NCBI GenBank assembly: GCA_947466085.1
Contig: CANIEC010000003.1
Coordinates: 1-64,000, forward strand
Reading direction: 5' to 3'
DNA from: Rhodospirillales bacterium
Lineage (GTDB): Bacteria > Pseudomonadota > Alphaproteobacteria > Reyranellales > Reyranellaceae
DNA: 64,000 nucleotides
The notes beneath the pieces are model-generated. The model saw only the letters and a program-made list of their open reading frames with translations. It ran no database searches and was not told the DNA's origin. The position numbers and the translations under genes were made by a program. Numbering within the stretch: position 1 is the first letter of the stretch; each line of letters opens with the position of its first letter. This document shows, piece after piece, positions 26,245 through 37,707 of this stretch.

Positions 26245-29200
26245 TCAGGGCGCGCGCTGCATCTCCGGCGACCCGATGGGCTGACCCGGCGCTTCCGTGC
26301 CGGCCTTGGACGGTAAACTGAAGACATCGCGAAGAGCACCCGGCGCCATCGCCGACATCATGTTGACGTCGGTCTTCAGGTCATCGAACGGACCATGAAG
26401 CTGGTAGGAGACGGCGAACATACCGCCGTCCTTGCCACCGGTCAGGAGCGGCCCGAGCAGCGGTACGTTGGACAGGAGATTGTTCAGTGCGAAGGCCGGC
26501 ACGACGATGCCGTTCAGCCGTGCGGAGTCATTGCCGAGGTCAATGACGCCCTGCGTCGTCAACCCGATCGACTGGCCGCTGGTGCGGCCGTTTCGGATCT
26601 GAATGACATCTCCTGCCTTGGTCAGGTTGGCGCTCAGGCTGTCGAACTGCTGCAGCGCGTTGCCCGCACTGTTCAATCCGTCGATCGCCGAATTGAGCGT
26701 GCCGATGTCGCGGCGGGGCGTCATCCTCTGGAGTCGAAAGGGGCCCATCTTGAGCGTGCCGTCGAGCGGCGGATCCGCCCAGGTGTCGTTGAACTTCCCT
26801 TCGATGTGCAGATAACCGCCGACCAGCCCATCGATCCAGCCGGCTTCGGTGAGCAGCTGGCCGAAGTCGGCGACGTAGAAAAACAGTGTGCGGCCCTGGG
26901 CGACCGGTGTGATCCGAAGGGTCGTCCCCTTGCCGCCGCCCATCGTGAGGTCCGCCGAGGCAACCCGGTCGCCAACGAGTTCAAGGCGACCATTGAGATA
27001 ACCTAGAGACCCTCGCTTCACGATGACGTTCTGCAGCTGAATCTGGGCCTTTGTGCTGGTCCGCGAGACCGAGGCCGCGCCTTTCGGTTCACGGGCGGCG
27101 ACATGGTTGCGGCTGTGCAGCATGTCACGCACACGCTGCAGTTCCAGCGCCTGCCCCTTGATCGCAATGTCGACGCCGCCCGGATGCCGCCGCCAGTCGA
27201 CGGCAATGTCGGTCTGGCCGAGCTTGACCTGCTGCAGGCTGATCTGCTGCACGCTGCTGTCGCCGCCGAATCGCACCTGCCCCTTGACCTGCAGTCCACC
27301 GCCGCGTCCATCAAGGTCGGCCGTCGTGATCTTCCCGCCAGCGGCGAGTTTCAGAGTCATGGTCGCGAGCGCCTCCGTGCCCGCCTCCTTGCTCCAGGCC
27401 AGCGGCGTGACGTCCAGTTTTGCGGCCTTCATGTCGAAACGGCCACCGACCTCGCCGGTCCCGTTGGTCGCGACCTGATAATGCAGGTTCGTGCCGATGG
27501 GGCCGGCGACGTAGGGTTCGATCGAGGGGAACCCGGCCTTCTCGACGAGGCCTGCAGGTACCGTCCCCTTCACGTCGTACCGCCGGCGGAACGGAGCCTT
27601 CGCCGCGAACATCTCGCGCCAGGTAACGTCGACGGCACTGCCGTCGAGTTTGCCCTGCCCCACCACACTCAGCTCGGAATTGCCGTACTTCACCCGCGCC
27701 GTCGCATCGGTGAGATCGACATCTCCCAATACGTCCTTCAGCGAAAAGGCGGTGAGTTGCGCGTCAGCCGCGACGTCGATCTCGGCGACGGTCAGCGCAT
27801 CGATCAGCGGGAAGCTCAACGACACGTCGACCGCGACCTGGCCGCCCAGGCGACGATGGTCGTAGAGCGTTTCCTTGGGCAGGCCGAGCCGCGGCCGCGC
27901 CAGGAAGCGCATGACGTCCTGCGCCGAGCCGGTGATCGGCAGGCGGATCGCCGCCATTTGCGGCGCTGGCTTGTCGAGCCCCGTAAGGTCGATCGTGCCG
28001 TCGGTCACCTTGAGGTTGACCGCGCCGCCGCGCGCAATGTCGAAGTGCAGATTTCCATTCTCGTAGCGGGCCTTCCCGGATACATCCCGCATCTCCGGCA
28101 TGTGCGGCATGTACCGGACGGTCAGTCCGCCATAGTCGAGAAAGGCCGCCATGCGGTCCATCTTCATGTCGGCGATATGGTCGACAGGCGCGCTCGCCGC
28201 GAACTCGGCGGCGACGTCGATGGTCCCGGCCGTGACGTTGGTGATCGCCCACCGGCGGCCGCCTTCGGCGAACTCCAACGGCCAGTAGTCAGCCAGTCTG
28301 TCGACCGGGATCTGCCGGATCTCGGCGCGGCCGGCGAAGTGACGCGTTTCGGAGACACGGTGGCCGGCGCCGGTGACGACCACCCTCGCCGCGCCGAAGT
28401 CGAAGTCGACGCGCTCGATCCGGGAGGTATGCTCGACATTGTCGATGCTGAACCGCGCATCCATCGAGCGCACCTGATGCGCCACCGGCAGGATGCCCGG
28501 CAGGGTAACGCTGCCATTGGCACCGTTGATGTCCACGGCCACCGTCTTGACCTCGCCTTTCCCCGTCCCCTCGATCTGCAGACGTCCCGAGAGGGCAAGG
28601 TCGACACCGCGGAGAATGGCGAGATCGGAAGAAAGATCGGCGAAGATCCACGGTTTGAATCCTGAGACCTTGGCCTCCAGCGAGATCCGGCTGCGATCGC
28701 GGGTGTAGACACCGGACAGCGAGAGGTCGACCGGGTCGCCATGACCGGCGAACCGGGCATTGGCCGTGATGGATACGCCTGCGGTGTCCCGCCGCAGCTC
28801 GGCGCTGGCCTGCGGCGCATTCCAGCTCAGCCCCGTTTTCAGATCCCGGATGGTGACGTCGGCCCGTTCGATCACCACCGAATCGAGCTGGCCGATCAGC
28901 GATTTGTAGTTGGGCTCTTCCAGCAGCTGGTCGACCAGGATCGATATCGCCTCGCCCTGCGCGCCGCCCTCCGGCGACGTGAAGATTCGCTGAAAGGCTC
29001 CGCCCTCGCGTGCGACGTCGGCCTCAATGACAGGCCGAATGATCGCGATCGAAGTCGGCAGGAGCATGCCCTGGACCACCGACCGAGGTTCGAACGTAAG
29101 TGCCGCCTCGGGGGCGGTGGCAATGACCTGATTCTGCCCATTCGTGAACCGAAGTCCCGTGAACGCCAGCCTGATCGGCCGGCTTATGCCGCTCCATTCG

Positions 29201-29394
29201 AAGAAAATCCGGTCGAAATCCGGATGGATGTCGTTGCCCGGTGCGTCGATCAGTCGGGCGATACGCGGCTTCATGAAATCGAGGTCGATAGGACCGGCCA
29301 TCAGCCGCATCGCCGCGACGACCACCAGCGCGGTCGTGGCAAGCACCAGACCGACCGCTATGCGAAGAACTACCCGGTAGGTCCGCTTGACCAA
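26245..29394 (-). CDS. YhdP/AsmA-like membrane-anchored protein (DUF3971 and AsmA_2 type)
   Basis: A protein of about 1049 residues with one N-terminal membrane helix (VVLRIAVGLVLATTALVVVA) and a very long beta-rich periplasmic part. Near the N-terminus it has the DUF3971-type block (RPIRLAFTGLRFTNGQNQ), and at the end the AsmA-like FVPLLGPLLTGG-type region (NLLSNVPLLGPLLTGG). Such AsmA/YhdP proteins are proposed to bridge inner and outer membranes for phospholipid transport. I prefer the TTG at 29392-29394 after GGAAGAG. An ATG at 29454 would lengthen the basic N-terminus and leave only 25 bases to the divergent glnE gene. Confidence 0.75.
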   Translation of the reverse strand: MVKRTYRVVLRIAVGLVLATTALVVVAAMRLMAGPIDLDFMKPRIARLIDAPGNDIHPDFDRIFFEWSGISRPIRLAFTGLRFTNGQNQVIATAPEAALTFEPRSVVQGMLLPTSIAIIRPVIEADVAREGGAFQRIFTSPEGGAQGEAISILVDQLLEEPNYKSLIGQLDSVVIERADVTIRDLKTGLSWNAPQASAELRRDTAGVSITANARFAGHGDPVDLSLSGVYTRDRSRISLEAKVSGFKPWIFADLSSDLAILRGVDLALSGRLQIEGTGKGEVKTVAVDINGANGSVTLPGILPVAHQVRSMDARFSIDNVEHTSRIERVDFDFGAARVVVTGAGHRVSETRHFAGRAEIRQIPVDRLADYWPLEFAEGGRRWAITNVTAGTIDVAAEFAASAPVDHIADMKMDRMAAFLDYGGLTVRYMPHMPEMRDVSGKARYENGNLHFDIARGGAVNLKVTDGTIDLTGLDKPAPQMAAIRLPITGSAQDVMRFLARPRLGLPKETLYDHRRLGGQVAVDVSLSFPLIDALTVAEIDVAADAQLTAFSLKDVLGDVDLTDATARVKYGNSELSVVGQGKLDGSAVDVTWREMFAAKAPFRRRYDVKGTVPAGLVEKAGFPSIEPYVAGPIGTNLHYQVATNGTGEVGGRFDMKAAKLDVTPLAWSKEAGTEALATMTLKLAAGGKITTADLDGRGGGLQVKGQVRFGGDSSVQQISLQQVKLGQTDIAVDWRRHPGGVDIAIKGQALELQRVRDMLHSRNHVAAREPKGAASVSRTSTKAQIQLQNVIVKRGSLGYLNGRLELVGDRVASADLTMGGGKGTTLRITPVAQGRTLFFYVADFGQLLTEAGWIDGLVGGYLHIEGKFNDTWADPPLDGTLKMGPFRLQRMTPRRDIGTLNSAIDGLNSAGNALQQFDSLSANLTKAGDVIQIRNGRTSGQSIGLTTQGVIDLGNDSARLNGIVVPAFALNNLLSNVPLLGPLLTGGKDGGMFAVSYQLHGPFDDLKTDVNMMSAMAPGALRDVFSLPSKAGTEAPGQPIGSPEMQRAP

Positions 29395-29479
29395 ACTCGA
29401 CTCTTCCGTTCCTTGACGACGACGGCACGCTTGGGCAAGCGTTCCGCCGCACATGAGAATTTACCCGTCGACACATTGA

Positions 29480-32418
29480 ATGTCTTGGCTTTCGACCGCC
29501 CGCCTACCACGTCCGCACGACCCGGAGCGGCAAGCCGTGGCGTGGACACGCTGGGATGAGCGCGCCGCGCGGCCTGACGATCCCGCGGCCATTGCGTTGC
29601 TCGACGCGCTGTTCGGCAACAGTCCCTACCTGACGGAAACGGCGCTACAGAGCCCGGGTTTTATGACCGATCTATGGCGTCATGGCCCGGACGCTGCGGC
29701 AGCCGACCTGACGGCCGAACTGGCCGCCGTGCGAAGCGAAGCCTCCACGGGCGCCACACCGGCCGAGATCGCCTCCCGGCTCCGGCGCCTGAAGCGCCGC
29801 GTGGCGCTCGCGGTCGCCGTCGCCGACATCGCCGGCGCCTGGCCGCTCGACCGCATCACCGGCCAGCTCAGCGACTTCGCCTCGGGTTGCCTGTGCGCCC
29901 TCACCGACTCGATCCTCCTCCAGCTCGAACGCGACGGACAGCTCGTGCTCGGCGGAAAACCCGAAGCCGCGGCCTTCACCGTCCTGGGCATGGGAAAACT
30001 CGGCGCCGGCGAACTCAATTATTCGAGCGACATCGACCTGATCCTCTTCTACGACCGCGATGCCCCGGCGCTGGCGGGAAACGAGCAGCTTTCGCGCCAT
30101 TTCGTGCGCGCGGCACGCTTGCTGGTCCAGCTCATGTCGGAGACATCGGCCGACGGCTACATCTTCCGCACCGACCTGCGGCTCCGTCCCGACCCTGGCT
30201 CCACCCCACTGGCCATGTCTGTCCAGGCGGCCGAACTGTACTACGAGAGCGTCGGCCAGAACTGGGAACGCGCCGCCATGATCAAGGCGCATCCCGTCGC
30301 CGGCAACGAAGCCGTAGGGGCGGCCTTCCTCGCCGACATGACGCCCTACATATGGCGCAAGCACCTCGATTTCGCGGCGATCCACGACATCCATTCGATC
30401 AAGCGGCAGATCGATGCCCATCGCGGCGGCGGCACAGTGAAGGTCATTGGCCACAACGTGAAGCTCGGCCGCGGCGGCATCCGCGAGATCGAGTTCTTCG
30501 CCCAGACCCAGCAGCTGATCTTCGGCGGTCGCAATCCCACCCTCAGGCTGCGCGCTACCTGCCCCACCCTGCGCGCGCTCGCGGCCGCCGGTCACATCAC
30601 GGAAAAGGCGGCGGACGAGCTGATCGAGGCCTACGGCTTCCTGCGCCGCGTCGAGCATCGCCTGCAGATGATCGACGACCGGCAGACCCATTCGATTCCG
30701 GCCGACGAAGCCGGCGTTGCCGCCGTCGCGACCTTCCTGGGCTACGACACGTCGGAGGCGTTCCAGGCCGCCCTGCTGCGGACCCTACGCCTCGTCGAGG
30801 GCCACTACGCCAGGCTCTTCGAGGAGGCGCCGAGCCTTGCCGGCCCCGGCGGCAACCTGGTCTTCACCGGCACCGACGACGATCCGGGCACGCTGGAGAC
30901 CCTGAAGTCGCTCGGCTTCCGCGATGCCTCGGCCGCCGCCGGCATCGTTCGCCGCTGGCACCACGGCCGCTACCGTTCGACCGCCACGGCGCGCGCCCGC
31001 GAACTGCTCACGGAGTTGATGCCCGGCCTGCTCAAGGAGCTGGGGGGCACGGCCGCGCCCGACCAGGCGCTGCTGAACTTCGACCTGTTCCTCGGCAACC
31101 TGCCCGCGGGCGTGCAGCTCTTCTCGCTGTTCAAGGCCAACCCCGCCCTGCTCGAGTTGCTGGCGACGATCATGGGCAGCGCGCCGGGCCTGGCGGCCCA
31201 CCTCGCCCGCCGCACCTTGCTGCTCGACTCGGTGCTGTCGCCCGACTTCTATCGCCCGCTTCCGCCGGTTGAGGAGATGACGGCGGACCTTTCCGCGACG
31301 CTCGCCCGCGTCGACCACGAGCAGGACATCCTCGACCTGGCGCGACGCTGGGCCAACGACCGCCGCTTCCAGGTGGGCGTCCAGCAGCTCAAGCGGATCG
31401 TGACGCCGGCCCAGGCAGGCCTCGCCTATTCGGATATCGCCGCCGCCACCATCTCCGCCTTGTGCGCTCGTGTCGAACGGCGCTTCGCGGAGACCCATGG
31501 CGGCTTCGAGGGCCAGCGCCTGGCGGTGCTGGGGCTGGGCAAGCTCGGCAGCCGCGAGATGTCGGCGACCTCCGATCTCGACCTTATCTTCGTCTACGAC
31601 ATCCCGGCCGGCATGGAGGCCTCCGACGGGCCCAAGCCGCTGTCGCCCATCCAGTACTACACGCGCCTCAGCCAGAAGATGGTAACGGCGCTCACGGCCC
31701 ATACCAACGAGGGCGCGCTCTACGAGGTCGACATGCGTCTGCGGCCGTCCGGCCGCTCCGGTCCCCTTGCCAACTCGCTCGAGGGTTTCGAGACCTATCA
31801 TGCGCAGTCGTCGTGGACGTGGGAGCATATGGCACTGACGCGCATGCGCGTGATCCATGGCCCGCAGGCACTGGTCGAACGCCTGACCGCCATCGTGAGG
31901 CACACGCTCTGCCGCACACGCGATCCGGAGACGCTGGTCCGCGATGTCGCCGACATGCGCGACCGCATCGCCCAACATGCGCCACCCAAGAGCCAGTGGG
32001 ACTTCAAGCACTTGCCGGGGGGCCTCTTCGACATCGACTTCGTCGCGCAGTACCTCGCGCTCCGTCACGCCTGCGAACACCCCGGCATCCTCATTCCGCA
32101 TCCGGCCGAGATGCTGCAGCTCATGGCGGCGGCGCAGCTAATCGACCCGACGGACGCCAACCGGCTGTGCGCCACCCGGACGCTGCTTTCGGACGTCCAG
32201 AGTCTTCTGCGCCTCACCCTCAATGGCGACGAGGCGTCGTTCGACGAGACCAAAGCGCCGGAAGGCCAGCAGCGCCTGATCGCCGCCACAGAGGGCGCCG
32301 CCGATCTCGCCGACCTGCGGGCGCGGATCGAGACAGAATCGAAGACCGTCCGTGCTATATATGAACGCATCGTGGAGGCGCCGGCCCTGGCTGCAGGCTG
32401 GCAACCGAGGAGCAGGAA

Positions 32419-32422
<4 letters not shown>
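29480..32422 (+). CDS. glnE: Bifunctional glutamine synthetase adenylyltransferase/adenylyl-removing enzyme
   Basis: A 980-residue enzyme with two nucleotidyltransferase domains. The first (deadenylylation half) has GMGKLGAGELNYSSDIDL near residue 172, the second GLGKLGSREMSATSDLDL near 685; both keep the DxD metal ligands. PII-UTase-like helical domains lie between. It switches glutamine synthetase on and off according to nitrogen status. The stop overlaps the bcp start (ATGA). The start ATG leaves about 85 bases to the divergent YhdP-like gene. Confidence 0.95.
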
Positions 32423-32883
<461 letters not shown>

Positions 32884-32930
32884 CGTGAGAAGCGGAGTCG
32901 CGTGGATTCGATCTGATGCAGTGGCCTCTC

Positions 32931-32954
32931 GGGAAGGGCGGCCTGGCCCTTCCC
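32931..32954. terminator. Hairpin between convergent genes
   Basis: A nine-base-pair stem, GGGAAGGGC with GCCCTTCCC, closes a six-base loop 48 bases after bcp and 16 bases before the end of the convergent amidohydrolase gene. It lacks a U tract, so a bidirectional terminator or a plain transcript-end hairpin are both possible. Confidence 0.4.
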
Positions 32955-32969
32955 TGAAGCCCGACGCGC

Positions 32970-33812
32970 CTACTTCTTCGCCGGCGACCAGCCGTAGATC
33001 TTCTGCAGCGAGCCGCCCATCAAGGTCGCCCGATCGCCGTCGGACAGGCGGTCGGTGACTCGGAAGGCGTCGACGCCCTCCTTGTAGGTGAGCAGCGCCA
33101 CGGCGCGGGTCCAGTCGGTGCCCCACATGCAGCGATCGAGGGTGAAGGCGTCGAAGATGCGGCCCAGCGGATCCCAGATGTCCTTGTAGGGGAACTTCTC
33201 GTGGCTGAGCGTGCAGGCGCCCGTGATCTTCACGACAACGTTCGGATGCTCTGCCAGCGCCAGCAGCTTCGGCAGCTCATGCCACGGGTCCTGCGGGGCC
33301 GGCGGCGCCATCGGCTGTTCCAGGCCGAGATGATCGATCACCAGGGTGGTGTTCGGGTTGCGCCTGGCGAGCTCGGCGACCTGCGGGAGGCGACCGCGCG
33401 CCATCAGGTTGACCGGCAGGTCGTGCTTGGCCGCGGCGGCCAGCACGCGGTTGATTCCGGGATCGGCCGCATCGGTCGAAATCTCCGGCGTGAACATGAT
33501 GCGGATGGCGACCGTGCCGTCCATCGCCGCCCAGTCGGCGATCGTGCCCTCGACCTTGGGATCGTTGGCGTTGACGGGCTTGATGACGCCGAACCGGCCG
33601 GGGTGGGCCTTCTGCACGCCCACCGCGTAGCTCTCGTCCCAGCGGTACATCGTATAGACCGAGACCAGCAGCGCACCGTCGACGCCGACCGCGTCCATCG
33701 CCTTGATCATGTCCGCGGCGGTGACCTCGGGCGGGCCTGCCAGCACGGCCGTCCACGGGCGGCCCGGGTGGTTGCGTTCGTAGCAGTGAACCTGGGCGTC
33801 GATCGTCGGCAT
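32970..33812 (-). CDS. Amidohydrolase 2 family protein
   Basis: A 280-residue TIM-barrel hydrolase or decarboxylase. The start was placed at the ATG after GGGAGAAGCGC, giving MPTIDAQVHCYERNH with the first metal or catalytic pair. Further marks are NLMARGRLPQ, VIDHLGLEQPM with the catalytic His, and MWGTDWTRAV with the conserved Asp near the C-terminus. The group includes lactonases and gamma-resorcylate-type decarboxylases acting on ring compounds. The substrate cannot be told from the sequence. Confidence 0.8.
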   Translation of the reverse strand: MPTIDAQVHCYERNHPGRPWTAVLAGPPEVTAADMIKAMDAVGVDGALLVSVYTMYRWDESYAVGVQKAHPGRFGVIKPVNANDPKVEGTIADWAAMDGTVAIRIMFTPEISTDAADPGINRVLAAAAKHDLPVNLMARGRLPQVAELARRNPNTTLVIDHLGLEQPMAPPAPQDPWHELPKLLALAEHPNVVVKITGACTLSHEKFPYKDIWDPLGRIFDAFTLDRCMWGTDWTRAVALLTYKEGVDAFRVTDRLSDGDRATLMGGSLQKIYGWSPAKK

Positions 33813-34022
33813 GCGCTTCTCCCGTGGTGAGTTGACCGACGGTACCGCCGCCCCTGTAATTGTCATCGAAATTCGCGGACACCGCCCACCATGCGGTACA
33901 ATTCCCATGGGTCGGCCGCCCGCTTCTCCGATAGGCTTGCCCGTCCCCTCTCTGTTCTCAGGCGGTTCGGAAATGGCTCTTCAACACCCCTGCAGACAAG
34001 CCGGTCCCGAGGTACGGCAGGC

Positions 34023-34496
34023 ATGACCGTCGAATCCGTACGCGCGTTCCTGTCGGCGCATGCGCCCGATCTCGAGGTCGTCGAACTGGCGGCCAGCACA
34101 GCCACCGTGGAAATGGCAGCGCGCGGCCATGGTGTCGCGCCGGCGCAGATCGCCAAGACGCTGTCACTGCGCATCAAGGATCGCAATCTGCTGGTCGTCA
34201 CCTCTGGTGATGCGCGGCTGAACAATCGCAAGATCAAGGATGTACTGGGCGGCAAGCCCCGCATGCTGGCCGCCGACGAGGTCGTTTCCCTCACCGGCCA
34301 TCCGGTAGGCGGCGTCTGCCCGTTCGGACTGGCGACCCCGCTCCCGGTCTATTGCGACGTCTCGCTGAAGGCGTTCGACGAAGTCGTCCCCGCCGCCGGC
34401 TCGACCAACTCGGCCGTCCGCATCGCGCCGGAGCGCATGGCAAGCCTCGTGTCCGCCGAGTGGATCGACGTTTGCGACAGGCCGCAAGCGCCGTGA
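34023..34496 (+). CDS. YbaK/EbsC-type aminoacyl-tRNA deacylase domain protein
   Basis: A 157-residue single-domain protein of the YbaK/ProX group, which hydrolyses mischarged tRNA. Visible marks are AKTLSLRIKDRNLLVVTSGD, NNRKIKDVLGGKPRML and GHPVGGVCPFGLATPLPVY with the conserved GGVCPFG loop. YbaK-type proteins deacylate mischarged tRNAs such as Cys-tRNA-Pro. The stop overlaps a GTG start of a small zinc-ribbon gene. Frames further upstream do not improve the domain. Confidence 0.82.
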   Translation: MTVESVRAFLSAHAPDLEVVELAASTATVEMAARGHGVAPAQIAKTLSLRIKDRNLLVVTSGDARLNNRKIKDVLGGKPRMLAADEVVSLTGHPVGGVCPFGLATPLPVYCDVSLKAFDEVVPAAGSTNSAVRIAPERMASLVSAEWIDVCDRPQAP

Positions 34497-34681
34497 CCAG
34501 GAACTGGCGACAAGCCTTCCGGGACCTGTTTGCCGTACCGGCGGAGCGCTCCGGGAGCGCGCGACATCAGGCAAGACGCATCGACCTCGGCGTTTGTCCC
34601 GGCTGTCGTGGCCTGCGCCTCACCACCAGCCCAAGGTGCGAACACTGCGGCAACACCTCGCCCGTCACGGCCGACGCCTGA
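34493..34681 (+). CDS. Small zinc-ribbon protein
   Basis: A 62-residue protein from a GTG that overlaps the YbaK-like stop (GTGA). The N-terminus is basic (TRNWRQAFRDLF). The C-terminal half carries two CxxC knuckles, CPGC near residue 35 and CEHC near 50, an arrangement typical of a zinc ribbon. The clean cysteine spacing and the coupled start support a real gene. Its partner is unknown; a role in tRNA or RNA metabolism with the YbaK-like protein is a guess from position only. Confidence 0.5.
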   Translation: MTRNWRQAFRDLFAVPAERSGSARHQARRIDLGVCPGCRGLRLTTSPRCEHCGNTSPVTADA

Positions 34682-34748
34682 CTGCGCTATCGCTCCGCCG
34701 CGTTGCGGCGGCCCTCTCTCTGAACATGCAACGGATGACGGTATTGGC

Positions 34749-35438
34749 ATGAAGGTCTTCAGCGCGATCGCCGTCCAAGGCGTGGTCGAACGGCTCGCGC
34801 GCGCCTTCGAGGAAGCACGAGACTGCAAGCTCGAATTCACGTGGGCCACTGCGCCGCTGCTCCTGAAGCGGCTCCAGGCTGGCGAGAAAGCAGACGCGCT
34901 GATCCTCAATCGTGCGACCACCGACACGCTGCTGGCCTCGGGCGGAATCGTCGCGGGATCGGACGTCGCGATCGCCAGTTCGGCCACCGCCATCGCCGTG
35001 AAGGCCGGTGCGCCGAAGCCCGACATCTCAACGCCCGAGGCGCTCAAGCGAACGCTCCTGAACGCCCGGGCGATCTCCTATACCGACCCCGCGGCAGGTG
35101 GTGCGAGCGGCATCTACTTCGCGAAGCTGCTGGAACGCATGGGCATCGCGGACACAATCAACGCAAAGACCAGGTTTCCACCGCCCTCGGGCTACTCGGG
35201 CATGTTCCTTCCGACCGGCGAGGCCGACCTTGCCGTGCAGCAGGTGCCGGAACTGCTGCATGTTCCCGGCGTCGAGATCGTCGGGCCCCTGCCCGGTGAC
35301 CTGAACATGGTCACGGTGTTCGTGGCCGGCATTCCGGCCGACAGCGCCCAGCCCGTATTGGCCGGGGCGCTGATTGAAAGCCTTCGCACGCCCGAGGCGA
35401 AGGCCCTCTTTCGCGCCAAGGGACTGGAGCCGGGCTGA
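34749..35438 (+). CDS. ModA-like substrate-binding domain protein without signal peptide
   Basis: A 229-residue type 2 periplasmic-binding fold related to ModA/SBP_bac_11 proteins. It begins MKVFSAIAVQGVVERLARA, shows DALILNRATTDTLLASGG, IAVKAGAPKPDIS and the late GEADLAVQQVPELL. The chosen ATG leaves no signal peptide; the frame upstream overlaps the zinc-ribbon gene and is unconvincing. So it is predicted to be cytoplasmic, unlike transport receptors. It could bind a small anion or serve as a sensor. It converges on the aldo/keto reductase gene. Confidence 0.65.
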   Translation: MKVFSAIAVQGVVERLARAFEEARDCKLEFTWATAPLLLKRLQAGEKADALILNRATTDTLLASGGIVAGSDVAIASSATAIAVKAGAPKPDISTPEALKRTLLNARAISYTDPAAGGASGIYFAKLLERMGIADTINAKTRFPPPSGYSGMFLPTGEADLAVQQVPELLHVPGVEIVGPLPGDLNMVTVFVAGIPADSAQPVLAGALIESLRTPEAKALFRAKGLEPG

Positions 35439-35444
35439 GCCCGC

Positions 35445-36419
<975 letters not shown>

Positions 36420-36519
36420 GGCTGCCTTCTAGCATGCGGCGACAAGGTTCTGCAGCCGCCATGGAAAACGATCCGGCTTCGCCTTATGAGAAGCCCGACG
36501 AGTTCCAACAGGGTGTGTC

Positions 36520-37206
36520 GTGGCGAGAAAGACAATCGTGAAGAAGGCTGCAGCGCCGCGGCGCAGGAAGGCCAGCCGTCCCAACCTGCCGGAACGCATT
36601 CTGGACGTCGCCGAGGAATTGTTCGGGCGCGTCGGTTATGGCGGCGCGACCACCCGCGCCATCGCCAGCCGCGCCCGCGTTAATGTAGGGCAGCTCCACT
36701 ATTACTTCGACTCCAAGCGCGCGATCTTCGAGGCGGTGGTGGCGCGGCACGGCACCGAGGTCACCGAGCGGCGGCGTCAGCTCCTGCTGGACGCAGAGGC
36801 CCGGTATCCGCGTGGCATCGTCCCGCTCGACGTGCTGGTCGATGCGCTGGTCCGTCCCCTGCTGATGGCCGAGCCGCGGGCGGGCGGGCGCCGGGCGTCG
36901 ATGCAGATGCACGCTCGCCTGTTCACCGATCCAGACGATACCGCCAGCATGGTGCGGGCCGACATCTACGACGAGACCAACGCGCTCTACGTCGCCGCCA
37001 TCCGGCGGGCCCTGCCAAAGATCCCGGCGAAGACCCTCTACTGGCGCTACTACTTCATGATGGGCGCTTACGTCTGGACGCTGCTGCAGCCCGGCCGCCT
37101 TGAGGCGATCTCCCAGGGGCGCTGCGATCCCGCGGACATGGAAGCCGCCATCCGAGAGATCGTGCCCTTCGTGTGCGCGGGCCTCTCGGCGCCGGCCGGG
37201 CGTTAG
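36520..37206 (+). CDS. TetR/AcrR family transcriptional regulator
   Basis: A 228-residue repressor. After a Lys/Arg-rich tail the HTH lies at about 22-68 (RILDVAEELFGRVGYGGATT, then VGQLHYYFDSKRAIFEAVV). The C-terminal ligand domain holds RGIVPLDVLVDALVRPLL and YYFMMGAYVWTLLQPGRL. The start is a GTG after AGGGTGTGTC. It is divergent from the aldo/keto reductase and its stop overlaps the convergent VOC gene by four bases. It may control the reductase and perhaps the hydroxylase cluster; no operator has been proven. Confidence 0.85.
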   Translation: MARKTIVKKAAAPRRRKASRPNLPERILDVAEELFGRVGYGGATTRAIASRARVNVGQLHYYFDSKRAIFEAVVARHGTEVTERRRQLLLDAEARYPRGIVPLDVLVDALVRPLLMAEPRAGGRRASMQMHARLFTDPDDTASMVRADIYDETNALYVAAIRRALPKIPAKTLYWRYYFMMGAYVWTLLQPGRLEAISQGRCDPADMEAAIREIVPFVCAGLSAPAGR

Positions 37207-37649
37207 CCCGTCTTCACGCGGCTCTTCAGGCGGCAGCGGCATTTGTCGAACTGGTGGAGCTCCACCATGTTGCCGCACGGGTCCTTGAGGAAGAGCTGCT
37301 CAGCGTCGGGACCCGTCGCGCCCTTGAGCGACCAGTAGTCCGCGCCGAGCCGGTCGAGTTCGGCCTTGGTCTCGACGATGTTCTCGACGGCCAATGCGAC
37401 ATGCGGCGTGGTCGGATCCTTGCCCGGCCCCTGGGCGAAGGGTGACGGCAGGTCGCCGCCGATCAGATGGATCTGTCCCACCTCGCCGATGTTGATCCAC
37501 ATCCCGGGAATGCCCGGAATCTCCGGCCGTCCCGTATCGTGTTCGAGACCGAGCACGCCCTTGTAGAATTTCTTGAGATCTTCGATCGTCTTGTCGTCGG
37601 CGTCGATACGCACGCCCTGATGATGAAGTTCGAGCACCTTGATGGCCAT
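37203..37649 (-). CDS. VOC family (glyoxalase/dioxygenase fold) protein
   Basis: A 148-residue vicinal-oxygen-chelate domain protein. Metal-ligand candidates are His9 or His10 (VLELHHQG), a His in GQIHLIGG, and Glu in CGNMVELHQF. Two beta-alpha-beta-beta-beta modules are visible. Single-domain VOC proteins include lyases, dioxygenases and resistance proteins. The gene is divergent from the flavin-dependent hydroxylase and the spacer carries two palindromes. Confidence 0.8.
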   Translation of the reverse strand: MAIKVLELHHQGVRIDADDKTIEDLKKFYKGVLGLEHDTGRPEIPGIPGMWINIGEVGQIHLIGGDLPSPFAQGPGKDPTTPHVALAVENIVETKAELDRLGADYWSLKGATGPDAEQLFLKDPCGNMVELHQFDKCRCRLKSRVKTG

Positions 37650-37707
37650 ATCCGCTCCTCCCGAGAGCTATCTCGTTGAGGCGAAGTATCGTGATCGCAG
37701 GTGCCAT

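Noticed and set aside
34530-34748. An upstream extension of the ModA-like protein to an ATG at 34530
   Set aside because: The extension overlaps the zinc-ribbon gene in another frame and has no signal peptide or conserved block.
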